64,000 nt of DNA from Oscillospiraceae bacterium (GCA_015068085.1 SVLF01000001.1:1-64000); one strand, 5' to 3'. Positions 1 to 11,600 are shown, counted from the first letter of the stretch. Numbers and translations: made by a program. Notes: generated by a model from the letters alone, not told the origin.

Positions 1-128
1 ATATTATGATATATCCGAGGCATACAAGTCTTTGCACTCAATATGATTGAACCGCCGTGTACCGAACGGTACGCACGGTGGTGTGAGAGGTCGGCTAATC
101 AATTAATGGTTAGCCTCCTACTCGATTA
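1..128 (+). mobile_element. 3' end of a group II intron (domains V and VI)
   Basis: Positions 49-83 fold as a domain V hairpin: ACCGCCGTG pairs with CACGGTGGT, then a 2-nt CG bulge, then TACC/GGTA closing a GAAC loop. Positions 84-127 fold as domain VI: GAGAGG and GGCTAA pair with TTAGCC and CCTACTC, leaving a bulged A in CCTACTC as the likely branch point. The intron would end at about 127-128 (CTCGATT). A reverse transcriptase/maturase gene would be expected just outside the left edge; bases 1-48 show no recognisable part of it. The exact boundary is inferred from the fold. Confidence 0.8.
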
Positions 129-301
129 TTTTTGCAAGTTTTGTCGTTTCCATTTTGTATCTTCGCAACGCTCTCTTGTTGCAGTGGATGAAAATATCAA
201 TAACGCCATGAGCCGGATAGGAGTTGCTCTCACCTCCCGCTGGGATGCGCACAAAATGATTGAGCTTGAAAACGGCAAGGCCGGTAAGGAAAAACGGTGC
301 A
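129..301. other. Intergenic stretch with no recognised gene
   Basis: This is the sequence between the intron end and the first regulatory element. Short open frames exist on both strands but they lack ribosome sites and resemble nothing I know. It may hold the interrupted end of whatever the intron inserted into or beside. Confidence 0.4.
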
Positions 302-360
302 AATTTGATACTTTTCTGCAATGTCATTTTCTTTACTTTTTACTTGCGGGAGATTATACT
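302..360 (+). promoter_or_regulatory. Promoter with putative AraC operator for the solute-binding protein
   Basis: The element AATTTGATACTTTTCTGCA (302-320) lies upstream of a TATACT -10 box at 355-360. The -35 position is poor (TTTACT). The same element, 18 of 19 bases identical, recurs at 3042-3060 with exactly the same 51-base distance from TTTGATAC to the -10 box. This fixed geometry and weak -35 suggest an activator site, most simply for the AraC protein encoded at 2001-2951. Confidence 0.6.
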
Positions 361-396
361 TAAAGTATACAAATAAGTGAAAGGATAGAACAAAAA

Positions 397-1947
397 ATGA
401 AAAAGATCACAACGTTTTTTCTTGCAGCAATAATGATGCTCGCGCTTTGCGCGTGTGGAGAAAGTAATGGTGCCGATGCACCGGGGGTAAAGATAGAGGC
501 AGGAAAGGCTCTTCCTGCAGATGCCGTGCTTGATGTAATGATAGCAAGCCATCCGAGCTGGCCGTATGAAGAGGATTTTGAAGTCTGGAAATACATAAAG
601 GACGGAGTGGGCGGAACGATCAACATTACCGCTGTTCCAACATCTGATTTCAAAACAAAGTTCCCGCTTGTTATGGCATCGCCGGACACCCTTCCGGATC
701 TTATCGGATTTCAAAACCAACCTGCTACGTATTCAGGATTCTGTGAGCAAGGTGCTTTTGTTGCGCTTGATGACAGATTAGACCTTCTTCCGGATTACGT
801 CGAATTCTGGAATAATGTTCCTGAGAATGAGCAATGGCTTCGTGACACGCGAAAAGGTGTGGATGGAAAGGTATATTTTGCACCGATTTACGGAATGTCG
901 CGTAGCACAAACGTGCGCACATGGTTATACCGTAAGGATGTTTTTGAAAAGCACAATCTGAAAACGCCGGAAACGATGGACGAGCTGTATGATGTATGCG
1001 TAAAGTTAAAAGCGCTTTATCCGGAGTCATATCCGTTCTGCGTGCGTCAGGGTTTTGATAACATTGACCTTATCGGTTCATCGTGGAAGCCCGGCTTATG
1101 CTTAGGCGTTTATTACGATTTTGAAAATGAAAAATGGTGCTATGGTGCAACCGAGGATGAGATATATGATATGGTTGTTTTCCTCAACAAGATGGTTGCA
1201 AACAAGCTTATGCCGGCAGATTTCTTTACAATCAATACATCCACATGGCAGGAGCTTGTCACCACCGATAAAGGCTTCGTTATGCCTGAATATCAGACAA
1301 GAATAGACTTTTTCCAGAACATTGTGAGAGAGAAGAACCCTGAGTTTACTCTTACTGCAATGAAACCGCCTGTCGCAGGAGAAAATGGAATCCCTATGGT
1401 CAATAAATATAACGTTGACACAATGGGATACTCTATTTGCAACACGGGTGATGAAAAAAGCATCGAAAATGCATTTCGTTACGTAAACTGGATGTATTCA
1501 GATGCCGGAGAGCTTGCCGTAAGCTGGGGTAAAGAGGGAGAAACCTATGAGGTGGTTGACGGTAAGAAAAAATTCATTCTCCCCGCAGAGGGCGATAGCG
1601 CACGCTCGCTTTACGGTTTTACCACAATAGGCACATATCTCCGCATAGACCCCGCAGCTGCAGATGCGTTTGCGTCGGAAGAGCAAGCAGCAACAACAGA
1701 TATGGTTCTTGAATATACCTATCCAAACCTTAATCCGGGAAGATGGCTTTCTTTCACTGCGCAGGAATCCAAAGAAATGGCAGACTTCACAACGTCCATC
1801 ACAACTTTTGTTGAGGAGAGTATTCAGAAGTTCGTTCTCGGTCAAAAACCGCTGAGTGAATGGGATGAATTTGAAAAAGAGCTTTCCGAGCTTGATGTGG
1901 ATGGCTTGCTTAAATACTATGAAACAGCATATAACAGAGTAAAATAA
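397..1947 (+). CDS. Extracellular solute-binding lipoprotein (ABC sugar uptake, family 1, LplA-like)
   Basis: A 516-residue exported lipoprotein. Residues 1-20 form a signal peptide ending in the lipobox LCAC, so the mature protein is lipid-anchored at the diacylated cysteine. The rest matches the large (about 500 aa) solute-binding proteins that serve CUT1/LplB-YtcP-type oligosaccharide transporters, with Trp-rich segments typical of carbohydrate sites. No permease or ATPase gene adjoins it, so its partners lie elsewhere. The window carries a close paralogue at 34615-36177, colinear over the whole length (shared YGMSRSTN/YGMDRSTN and EEQAATTD segments). It is the first gene after the putative AraC-controlled promoter and ends at a convergent terminator. 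The substrate is inferred from context to be a polysaccharide fragment. Confidence 0.9.
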   Translation: MKKITTFFLAAIMMLALCACGESNGADAPGVKIEAGKALPADAVLDVMIASHPSWPYEEDFEVWKYIKDGVGGTINITAVPTSDFKTKFPLVMASPDTLPDLIGFQNQPATYSGFCEQGAFVALDDRLDLLPDYVEFWNNVPENEQWLRDTRKGVDGKVYFAPIYGMSRSTNVRTWLYRKDVFEKHNLKTPETMDELYDVCVKLKALYPESYPFCVRQGFDNIDLIGSSWKPGLCLGVYYDFENEKWCYGATEDEIYDMVVFLNKMVANKLMPADFFTINTSTWQELVTTDKGFVMPEYQTRIDFFQNIVREKNPEFTLTAMKPPVAGENGIPMVNKYNVDTMGYSICNTGDEKSIENAFRYVNWMYSDAGELAVSWGKEGETYEVVDGKKKFILPAEGDSARSLYGFTTIGTYLRIDPAAADAFASEEQAATTDMVLEYTYPNLNPGRWLSFTAQESKEMADFTTSITTFVEESIQKFVLGQKPLSEWDEFEKELSELDVDGLLKYYETAYNRVK

Positions 1948-1955
1948 AAAAAGTT

Positions 1956-1994
1956 TCACCGAAAACGCATTTATGCGTTTTCGGTGAGTTTTTT
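1956..1994. terminator. Bidirectional intrinsic terminator
   Basis: A 15-bp perfect stem (TCACCGAAAACGCAT with its complement) has a 2-nt loop and is followed by GTTTTTTC on the plus strand and AAAAAAA (T-run on minus) on the other side. It separates the convergent solute-binding protein and AraC genes. Confidence 0.85.
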
Positions 1995-2000
1995 CGTAAT

Positions 2001-2951
2001 TCAGTTCTCGTCTGTGCTTTCTCGCGACTTATATTTTCGTAAGAACTCAGGGCGATATTTCTGATACCAGTCTCTTGAAAGAACTTTGTATTCTGTTGGT
2101 GTGTGTGAAGTGCTTTTCTTAAAGGTGTGAATCATATGGCTCTGGTGCGTGAATCCGCATTCCGAAGCGATTGAATCAAGCTTTGTATCAGTATGAACAA
2201 GATGATGCTGAGCCTGTCTTACCCTGAAGGAATTGAGAAAAGTAACAAACGTGACACCTGTTATCATCTGGAAAGAACGAAAGAATACGGAGCGCGACAT
2301 CATTGCCATTTTATACATATCGTCAGAATTTATCTGCTTTGAGAAATTGTCGAAAATATAGGTCACAACATCTGTTATCGCGTCAAATTTTTCAAGGAAC
2401 AAGGAAAGCTTGTTTATTGTAAGCTTGGGAGCATCGCATTTCGGGAGAAAAGAGAAAATACTGCTTATCAGCCGCAGCATTGTTTCTTTTGAAATATCCT
2501 CGTTTTGCATTTTAACAAGATCACCCAAAAGAATGTCTGCCTTTTTAATATCTTCATCAACAAGCTGCGTCGCTATTGTGCGGGGCTCTCCGTTGACATA
2601 CAAGCCAAAATCGTTGAAGGACAATATGGGAATGGGAATCTCTTTCGTTGCACATATATCATTGTATTCCTTGATGTTTATGGTACAGCACACAAGCTTT
2701 TTATCGGGAAAATCAAGTGTGTTTATAAAGTGCGGCGCATACGGCGGAATGAAAAGCAGCGAGCCGCGCGGAAGGGTATAGACGGTGTCGTTAACGCTGA
2801 ATTGATAGCACCCTTCAAGTGTGTACCAAAGCTGGGCTTCGGAATGGTAATGGGGGGAATCTATTCTTGAATGTGTGCATAAATCGACAATTCGTGTCCG
2901 TAGCTCACGGTGTGGCAGATTATGCGCAAGCAGTTGATTCGGAGTTTCCAT
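2001..2951 (-). CDS. AraC family transcriptional regulator of cluster I
   Basis: A 316-residue regulator. The N-terminal half is a cupin-like sensor: H-x-H-S-E-x-Q-x-W near residues 34-43, then a PRGSLLFIPP segment. The C-terminal ~100 residues hold the two helix-turn-helix motifs of AraC/XylS proteins, with the characteristic SIASECGFTHQSHMIHTFKK second helix region. The start is supported by GGGAGGTG about nine bases upstream. It sits between and convergent/divergent to two genes that share the repeated element at 302-320 and 3042-3060, so it probably activates both in response to a sugar ligand. It resembles the second AraC protein at 27110-28126 in architecture, but the two have different putative operators. 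Confidence 0.92.
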   Translation of the reverse strand: METPNQLLAHNLPHRELRTRIVDLCTHSRIDSPHYHSEAQLWYTLEGCYQFSVNDTVYTLPRGSLLFIPPYAPHFINTLDFPDKKLVCCTINIKEYNDICATKEIPIPILSFNDFGLYVNGEPRTIATQLVDEDIKKADILLGDLVKMQNEDISKETMLRLISSIFSFLPKCDAPKLTINKLSLFLEKFDAITDVVTYIFDNFSKQINSDDMYKMAMMSRSVFFRSFQMITGVTFVTFLNSFRVRQAQHHLVHTDTKLDSIASECGFTHQSHMIHTFKKSTSHTPTEYKVLSRDWYQKYRPEFLRKYKSRESTDEN

Positions 2952-3041
2952 ACATCAGCACCTCCCTACCTATAAAGTTTATCATATTTTCATCGGTGTG
3001 TCAATTTTATATAGTCTATTCCTGATATGTAAAATCTTCTT

Positions 3042-3100
3042 AATTTGATACTTTTATGCAGTCTAAATTAATTGATTTGGCGCCTGTTGTACGCTATAAT
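3042..3100 (+). promoter_or_regulatory. Promoter with putative AraC operator for the module protein/lyase genes
   Basis: AATTTGATACTTTTATGCA (3042-3060) precedes a good sigma-A promoter: TTGATT (3072-3077), 17-bp spacer, TATAAT (3095-3100). The upstream element repeats that at 302-320 with the same spacing to the -10 box. Transcription would start near 3107, upstream of the gene at 3138, and the divergent AraC gene lies just to the left. Confidence 0.65.
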
Positions 3101-3137
3101 AAAATTAAAGGATTTTACGAAAAAGGAGAAATGTACT

Positions 3138-5537
3138 ATGAAAAAAATAATATCTGTTGCACTGCTGCTTATTATGGTTCTCAGCATGGCATTGCAGCCG
3201 GCGTTTGCCTCAGAGGAGGTTACTGCCGATTATGTATTTGGAGGTGTTGCCGCCGCCGGTACCTCAGCAGACACGATTGAAAAATACGACGATACGGACT
3301 CCGGGAATTGGAAATGGTATGGAAGTACATGGACTTCTTCAAACGCCGTCGCAAAAATAAGAAATTGGAGTAAGGATTCCGATGATCGAATTCACGTATA
3401 TGGCACATTAAAAGATGAATGGTTTGCTTTTGACATTAAAGCTCAGCCTACAGGAATATATGCTGCGGAGATTGACTATTTTGGATACAATCCGACTTCC
3501 GGAACAGCCGGTGCTTGCGATATTTATGTTATTGAAAGACCTGCCGGTGAAGAAGTCAATACGGATGCTGTAAATGCAGCGCTCGCTGCATCTTCACCGA
3601 TTGGAGCTTTAAATTTTAAAGATACTACCTTGAGTTCCGGTGCGACTGCCAACAAGAAAAAAGAACTCAGAAGTGTAGCTTTTGAAGGTGACAAAAACTA
3701 TCTGCTTGTGTTTAAAACGACAGCTGATGGTGAAATGTTGATTAAGAATCTGCATGTGGAAAAGCTGGGAGAACTCTCTGAATTCAGCGCAACTGCAACA
3801 AAAACGACAATTTTGACTGGTGACAAATCAGAAATTTCAGTTGCAGCAACTGACAGCAACGGCAGAGAACTGAAAGCAAATAACTTTGAAGTGATAAGCT
3901 ATTCCTCGTCCGATAGTGATGTGGCAACTGTCGTTGACGGTGTTATAACGGCTGTTGCAAGCGGTACGGCAAAAATTACTGTGACCGCAACTCTCGGAGA
4001 TGTAACAAAGACGGCAGAGTTAAACGTTATCGTTGTAAGTACCGAAAAATATCTCTTTAGCGGAGTTAAAGACACCTGGGAGAAAATGCAGGGAAGTTCA
4101 AGCTATAAAACAGTTGAGGGCATTCCGTACGATCAGACGATGACCGGAAATTGGGCATGGCACAGCAAGAATACAACAAGTGATAACTTTAAGGTTTTTG
4201 CATTATCAACAGATTCCCGCTTGCAGATTGCCGGTATGGTTGAGAAAGATTGGTTTGCCCTCAAGATAAAGTCACCCGGAACGGGAAAATGGTCTGCAAG
4301 CCTTGAATACGTTGCATATGGTGGGGATGCAGGGAAAAGTGATATTTACATAATTCCGTTTTGTGATGAAAATAGGGTTGAGTCCTCTCTTGTTGAAAAG
4401 TATCGCGCAGGCAATGTGAATTATTCAGATTCTTCGCTTACAAGCGGGACTACAAAAACAAAAATACAGGAGCTGAAGAATTTCACGCTTTATGAAAACA
4501 GGGAATATATCGTTGTGTTCAAGGTGACGGCTACCGGAAATCTTCGTCCGAATCAGCTTGTCCTGACCGAAATCCCCGGTGCACAAATCGAGAAAGAGCC
4601 GGAGTGGGCTCAAGAAACCGTTTCATTTGCACAGACAACTAATATTGACGGATTTAATGATATTTCAATTGACACTGTTGACCGCGGCGATTCGGTTACA
4701 TTAACAGTGCATGAGCAGAACATCCCCGGCTACAAGTTCGTTGGCTGGAAGCGCGGCGCAGATACTTCCGATGACAATGCATGGGTGGATATCACGGGCG
4801 ACACTTACCGAGTCTGGACAAACACATATCTTACTGCGGTTTATGAGCCGATTGCAGAAGAAACCGCAAAGGTTGTAGAGTTCTGGAATCAGAACGGCAC
4901 GTACCTTGGCAAGGCTACGGAAGCTACTTATGCAACAGACGTGACAAGAGTTCCGACTCTTACGGGCTTTGGCACTTTCCTCGGCTGGTTTACGGACGGC
5001 AATTTGTTGCTCACACCTGATACAGAGCTTAAAGCAGGAACAACAAACGCAGTAGCACAGTATAAAGACGGAGATGTTTCTGGAGTAACGCATAATGGTG
5101 GTGCAGTCTCCGATGCGGATGTTTACAACGCACCGGTAGAACTTAATGCGACTTCCGATGCAACAACGTGTTGGAAACGTGATGGAGAAATTATAGCATA
5201 CGGCGACACATACAAATTCAATGTATGGGATTCAACTAATATAACTGAAGGAACAGAAGAAATTACAGACAAAGTTCCGGTTGCAATTCTTGATTACAGC
5301 GCAAATCATAAGGCATATATGCTTGAATATGATGCAGGTGCTTACGAAATCGTAGAAGCAGGTATCATCTTCGGCAAGGATACGGTAAATGTGAAAACAT
5401 ATACCTCGCAGAGAAAGGTTGCTCATAACCAGTTCACCGTTCCGGCAGAAGGTGGGTTGGATGCAACAGGATACATTATTTACACCTTGGACGACGGAGT
5501 GACATATGAGGTGAAATACGTAGACATAACAGAATAA
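3138..5537 (+). CDS. Secreted modular carbohydrate-binding-like protein (two beta modules, BIG2, InlB-type repeats)
   Basis: A 799-residue exported protein using the ATG at 3138, which follows AAAAGGAGAA. The signal peptide ends near AFA-SEE (about residue 26). It then has an unrecognised ~180-residue beta-rich module with invariant Trp and Gly-Tyr positions (residues ~30-215), a BIG2 Ig-like domain (~216-308), a second copy of the module (~310-480), Bacterial_repeat/InlB B-type strands with GYKFVGWK and FLGWFTDG (~500-640), and a C-terminal domain shared with the protein at 31800. No catalytic domain and no SLH anchor are visible. The same module occurs three times in the lyase encoded next, so I infer a glycan-binding or accessory role at the cell surface. 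Confidence 0.75.
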   Translation: MKKIISVALLLIMVLSMALQPAFASEEVTADYVFGGVAAAGTSADTIEKYDDTDSGNWKWYGSTWTSSNAVAKIRNWSKDSDDRIHVYGTLKDEWFAFDIKAQPTGIYAAEIDYFGYNPTSGTAGACDIYVIERPAGEEVNTDAVNAALAASSPIGALNFKDTTLSSGATANKKKELRSVAFEGDKNYLLVFKTTADGEMLIKNLHVEKLGELSEFSATATKTTILTGDKSEISVAATDSNGRELKANNFEVISYSSSDSDVATVVDGVITAVASGTAKITVTATLGDVTKTAELNVIVVSTEKYLFSGVKDTWEKMQGSSSYKTVEGIPYDQTMTGNWAWHSKNTTSDNFKVFALSTDSRLQIAGMVEKDWFALKIKSPGTGKWSASLEYVAYGGDAGKSDIYIIPFCDENRVESSLVEKYRAGNVNYSDSSLTSGTTKTKIQELKNFTLYENREYIVVFKVTATGNLRPNQLVLTEIPGAQIEKEPEWAQETVSFAQTTNIDGFNDISIDTVDRGDSVTLTVHEQNIPGYKFVGWKRGADTSDDNAWVDITGDTYRVWTNTYLTAVYEPIAEETAKVVEFWNQNGTYLGKATEATYATDVTRVPTLTGFGTFLGWFTDGNLLLTPDTELKAGTTNAVAQYKDGDVSGVTHNGGAVSDADVYNAPVELNATSDATTCWKRDGEIIAYGDTYKFNVWDSTNITEGTEEITDKVPVAILDYSANHKAYMLEYDAGAYEIVEAGIIFGKDTVNVKTYTSQRKVAHNQFTVPAEGGLDATGYIIYTLDDGVTYEVKYVDITE

Positions 5538-5558
5538 ATACACATACGCAATTTGAGA

Positions 5559-5585
5559 TATGGCAGAGTTGAACGCTCTGCCATA
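5559..5585 (+). other. Intercistronic hairpin
   Basis: TATGGCAGAG pairs perfectly with CTCTGCCATA over 10 bp with a 7-nt loop and no following T-run. It lies between the two cluster I surface-protein genes and could set mRNA stability or relative expression rather than ending transcription. Confidence 0.55.
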
Positions 5586-5605
5586 ATGAGACTAAGGAGG
5601 AAGTT

Positions 5606-8600
5606 ATGAAGAAAAAAATAATTTCAATTTTGCTTACGTTTTGTATGTTTGCAAGTTGTTTTACGCCGGGTATGGTATCGGCAGATGCTACAAATGACGA
5701 GTATGTGTTCAGTTCGATAAAAGACAGCTGGCCGGAAAAAATCGGGACACGACCGAATGCTGTGGATATAACATATGAATATACAACTTATGAAAATTGG
5801 GAGTGGTTCGGGACGACTTCAGAAACCATCACAGCGAGAGCTTTTTCGTACAAGGCTGGCGTTACCTGTCGCTTGCAGGTTGACGGCATGGCAGTTGGAG
5901 AATGGTTTGCTCTGTCGTTGAAAGTGTCGGAAAGCGGAAAGCACCTTGCAAGACTCGGTATGTGTGCTTACGGCACGGATTCCGGCACCGGCAAGTGTGA
6001 TGTCTATATTATTCCTCGCGTGGAGAAAGAAGAGGATGTAGCGGCGTTGCTTACTGACGAAACCCTTGTTGCAAGCGTAGATTTTTATAAAGAGCTTCCA
6101 AATGCCGGCGATATTGTTGATTGCGAAATACCGTTAAAGGGAGTGGATCTTGATAGCACGAAGGAATATCTAATCGTATTCAAGCAAACCGAAGAGGGGA
6201 TTTTGCGTCCGAATAAGTTAAGCTTTGTAAACAATATCGGAGAGCTGGCTGAGATAAATTGCAGCGTAAGTGAGAATGAGTTGCTTGTTGATAATACAAT
6301 GAAGATAGCATTTTCAGCCGAGGATACAAATGGAAATTTTCTTTTTGCAGAGGATTTAGACTATGTAAGCTATTCTTCAAGCGACGATAATATAGCAATT
6401 GTTTCTGAGCAAGGTGTGATATGCGGAGTAGCAAAGGGTAATGCGATTATCACGGTAACAGCATCAATTGGCAATGTTACAAAGACTCAAGATATTAGTG
6501 TTACTGTTATTGAAGGATTTGCGGGAATTGACGCAGAATACGTATTCAGCAAGGTTACGGATGCATGGACTACGAAAAATGGTTCAAAGCCCACGGTTAT
6601 AGATATTACTTATGCCGACACAACGGACGGCAACTGGGAATGGTTTGGAACGAATTCGGATACAGTAAGAGCTCGAGCGTTTTGGTACAATTCTGGAAAT
6701 TGCCGTATGCAGGTTGACAGCATGTCTGTCGGAGAATGGTTTGCGCTGACGTTCAAAGCTCCGAAAAGCGGCAAGTATCTTGCGAGACTCGGTATTTGCA
6801 CCTACGGGACAGATTCCGGAACGGGTGAAAGCGATGTATATATTCTTCCCAAACCGCAAAGCAAGGACATAACATCTCTTCTCACTTCTGATGCTCTTGT
6901 AGCAAGCCTGAATTTCTACGAATCTCTTCCTAATGCAGGAGATACGGCAGACCGAGTTGTTCCGATAGACGATCTTGAACTTAAAAAGGATGAAGAATAC
7001 ATAATTGTATTTAAGCAGACAGAAGAGGGCATTTTGCGCCCGAACAAGCTTGTTCTTATAGGAAATCTTGGAGAGCTTAAGAGCGTTGAGTGCACAACAG
7101 AGATTGATGCGTTTGATATCGGTGAATCGGTAAAGATTAATTTTCTTGCAAAAGATAGCAAAGGAAATACTTTGTATGAAAATAATATAGACAGCATTTC
7201 ATACAAATCAGGTGATGAGAATATTGCAGTTGTATCGGAAGATGGAGTGATTACCGGCAAGGATGACGGGGCCGCGACAATTACCATTTCCGCAAAATTT
7301 GGTGAAAAGGAAATAACACAGGACTTAATTGTATACGTGGGAAAAGAGCACATTAAATATGTAACCTCAACGCTTGATCGTCAGATAATTGATGTGAACG
7401 ACAGTGCAAAAATAACTTTTTCTGCAGAAAGCACATTCGGAAAAAAGCTTACTGCAGACGATGTGGATAAGATAACTTATTCTACAGAAGATACAGAAAT
7501 AATATCTGTGTCGGAAGACGGAGTTATCACAGGTTTGTCATACGGAACAGCGACTGTAAAAATAGAAGCCGAGCTTGAAAATATAAGCCGGGTACAAACG
7601 CTTGAAATCCTTGTTTCCGCTCCCATTGATTATTCACGAAGCTATGCGGAATATACGTTTAAAGATGTTTTAAGCACATGGGATCCTACTCTTCCTGATA
7701 TGGGATTTGCAGATAATCAGGGAAGAAAAGAGGATATCCGGGGAATAACGTATGAACACACGGTATCAGGCAACTGGGAATGGTATGGTACGGGACCTGA
7801 TTGGTCAACAAAGCCGTCCGGTGCGTACGCTTATTCCGGTACCGGAGATCCCCAGTGGAGACTAAGACTCAACATAGCAAAAGATAAGTGGGTAGGACTC
7901 ACAATCAAAGTTCCGGCGGCCGGAAAGTATAATGCAACGCTCCGGTATGCTGCTTACGGAATGCGAGCGAGTGCCGGAACAAGTGATATTTATATTGTGC
8001 CGAAGGATGCCGGAAACCCGGATAATATGCTCACGGAAAACTATTACCTCGGCAATGTAGATTACTATAGCGCTGCGCTTGACGGACAGAATGCGTTTGA
8101 GTATGGCGTTGCAGAATTAAAAGGTGCTGAATTTGCAAAACCGGGCGAATATATCGTCATATTCAAACAGACAAACGATAACAATGGTTACATAACTGTA
8201 CAGTCACTTGAACTTGAAGGACGGCGCCTTAAAGGACTGGAGTGTAGCTTGCCGGAGAAAATTGATGTTGGTACAACTGTGCCTGTTTCATTTGTTGCAC
8301 GTCATATAGACGGAAGTGGGCTTGGTGCAGACGAAATGCAGTTTGTAATATACGACACATCTAATCCCGATGTTGCTACGGTAGATATAAACGGCAATGT
8401 GAATGGTGTTGCTGACGGAAAAGCGATAATAAGTATAACTGCAAAAATGGACAATTTATCGGTTTCGCAGGATGTTCCTGTGACGATTGTAGACACGAGT
8501 GAGGTTCTCGGAATAGAGGTTGATGTTCCGGAGCGCATATATTTAAGTAGCTTTGGAACTCGTCCGGTTGCAACCTATGCAAAAATGGGAAGCGGAGCCA

Positions 8601-11600
8601 GAATAAAGATAGACAACGCAGATGTTGTTTACACGATTACCGGCGAGGAATTTGCAAAGCTTAATGATGATTTCACGTTTACCGCTTTGTCTGAGGGAAC
8701 AGTGACAATCAGTGCAGAAACTATGTTCAGAGGAGAGTTGTGGACAAGCGAGGTTGTCGAGTTTGTGGTAGCTGACGGAATATCAAAAAGCGAACCGACC
8801 ATGTATACATATGAAAAAAGAGCGATAGCGCAGAAAAACATACAGAAATATTCATGGGCAAAATCGGAAGAAAAAGTAGCAACACAAGCAGCGGATAAAT
8901 ATGTTAACGCTGTTGACAAGCTCGTCAATGTTATGATTGGCGAAGGAATTCCGCGTGCGATAAGACACGGCGAAATCAATGATACCGAATATGCTTACTG
9001 CAAATACTGCGGAGCAGATGTCGTGGGAACATACGGCCACACAGGCGCCGGAGGATGGGATCTTGATCCCATAAATCGTCCGTGGAAGGTTCAATGCCCG
9101 GATTGCAAGAGATTATTCCCGTCAAATGATTTTGAAAGCTTTATGAAGCTGGGTCTTGATGAGAACGGTCGCTTTGATGTTGAGGAAGCGCACAGAAAGC
9201 ATAAAGAGCTGTTTGCGGAAGAGTATGCAAAAGCGGGAAGCGACTACGGATACGGATATTTGAAAAATGATTTGTATCCGGAAGTAGCGGAAGTGAAAAC
9301 GCTTAATGTAAATCGTGGTTTGCGCGACGGTGAAACCGTTGAAGGCTGGGGCGTCGATGACGGATATGGATATATCCCGAGAGATGCCAAAGGACGCAGA
9401 TTTATAAATGGAGGAATAGCCGAGCGCCATTCTCCGATCGCTATTTACCACCTCTATTTCTGGGAATGGATTCGTAAGGATGTTTTCCCGAATCTTATTA
9501 ATGCATATGTTTACACAGGCGACGAAAAGTACGGCAGAGCCGGTGCGATTATGATTGACCGTGTGGCAGATATAATGCCCGATTATCATATGGATAAATA
9601 CCGCGGTGATTTCTACTTTGTGGGCGGAGGATTGGCTGAAGGACAGGAAGGAAAAGTCGTAGGAAGAATAAACGACTGTAATGTTTTCGAAGTATTTGCA
9701 AGAGCAACGGATGCCTTCTTCCCGATGATTTATGACAATCAGGTTCAGGCAAAGCTTCAGGAAACAGCGCGTAAATTCAATCTTCCCAACGATAAGTCCA
9801 CACCCGAGCAGATATGGCAAAACTGGGTAGATGGTATTCTCATTGAGAGCTTTGAGTCGGCAAAGAAAGGCGAGATATGGGGCAACTTCGGAATGATGCA
9901 GGAAGCTCTCACGATTGCGGCAGTATCCCTTGATGATGAAGCAAAGACAGATGAGATACTTGATTTTGTATTCCAAAGCGGAGAGCACGTTTTTGAAAGC
10001 ACAACTGGAGGAAATCTTGCTCCGCAGCTTATAAACGTCGTAAACCGTGATGGCTTTGGTAATGAGGTAGGTCCGAACTACAACGTAGAGTGGCTGAAAA
10101 ATCTGCTTGGAGTAGCAGAAACTCTTGAGGATTATAGCGGAACAAGAAACTATAAGCTGTTTGATAATCCTAAGTATGCACAGATGTTTGCTGCATTCGA
10201 TTCGGTTGTGCTTGCCGATAGCTTTTCTGTTCAAATAGGAGACTCCTCTGCGGTAGCAAGTCGAGAGTTAGCAACAACCCTGTCTCCATTGACAACGGGG
10301 ATGCAGTATTTAAAGGATACTGTTTTTGCTAAAAGAATTGCAGAACAAATATATCGAATGAATGGTAATGCAACAAAAGACTTACATTACAGCATTTATT
10401 CAGAGAATCCCGAGGAGATTCAGCAAGACGTTATGAAATATGTTTCAGATATGCCGGAACAGCGAAGTGAAATTCTTACGGGATATGGTTTTGCGGTGCT
10501 CAGAGATGGAACAAAATCCAACAATACCACTGCGGTAAGTCACACGAATACTCTTCGTGATTTCTGGATAAATTTTGGCAATAATGTTGAATCTCATGCT
10601 CATAGAGATAATCTTTCAATCGGAATGGAAGCGTATGGACTTAACTTCTCACCTGACTTGGGTTATCCCACAACCGCGACCGGATTTGGAGAAACAAATG
10701 ACTGGACGAAAGCAACGCTTTCTCATAACACGGTTGTTGTAAATGGAGCAAAACAATACAAGCTTGTCCAGCAGCATGGTTACCCAAAACACTTCGACGA
10801 TAGTGGAATTGTTAAATTATTCGATGTTGATTCTCCGATAGCGTACAGCACAGCTCCTATATACAGACGAACACTGCTCATGATAAAAGTTGATGATGAA
10901 TCGTCTTATGGTGTGGATTTCTTCCGAGTTAAAGGTGGCAACAGGCATGAGTACAGCTTCCATGCACAGTCTGATAATATCCACGATACAGAAGGACTTG
11001 AGATTACCAAGCAGGTCGACGAAAACGGAAATTATATCGGAACTCTTGCAGGTCCCGATACTGAGTTTGGGGTTGATAAAGAAGCTAAATATCAGGTAGG
11101 ATACACATGGTTCAAGAACATCCGTTACGATATGAATCCGCAGAATCAATTTTCTGTTGACTTTAACATAACAGATTTCCGTAAAGCGATTAAAGACAGT
11201 AAGAACCTTCACCTTAAGCTTACAATGCTCAATGATTTCGACTTGAGCAAGGTCACTATTGCAAGTGGTCATGTCCCACAGAAGAAGGAAAATCTCCAGA
11301 TGCCGAAGACGCTTGAATATGTTATAGCAGAGCATTCGGGAGCAAACGGACTTGACAGCTTGTTCACCACTGTACTTGAACCGTATAAGAACGAGAGATA
11401 TCTTTCTGAGATGTCAACCATTCCGATAACGGTAAAAGAAGGCGAAGAAGGACTAGATGATACGGCTCATGCAATCAAGGTCACTTATGTAAACGGAAAT
11501 ACAGACTATATTGTTTATGCTACAAATAAAAATGTGGTATATACAGTAAGTGATGAGAATGCAACATTTGATTTCTCAGGTTTTGTGGGCGTATATCGCA

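Noticed and set aside
43-363. A 106-codon open frame at the left edge
   Set aside because: Its first part is read across the domain V and VI hairpins of a group II intron and the rest has no ribosome site or known pattern.
9122-10234. A 370-codon minus-strand frame inside the cluster I lyase gene
   Set aside because: No ribosome site and no recognisable protein pattern; the plus-strand protein is continuous with conserved lyase motifs.
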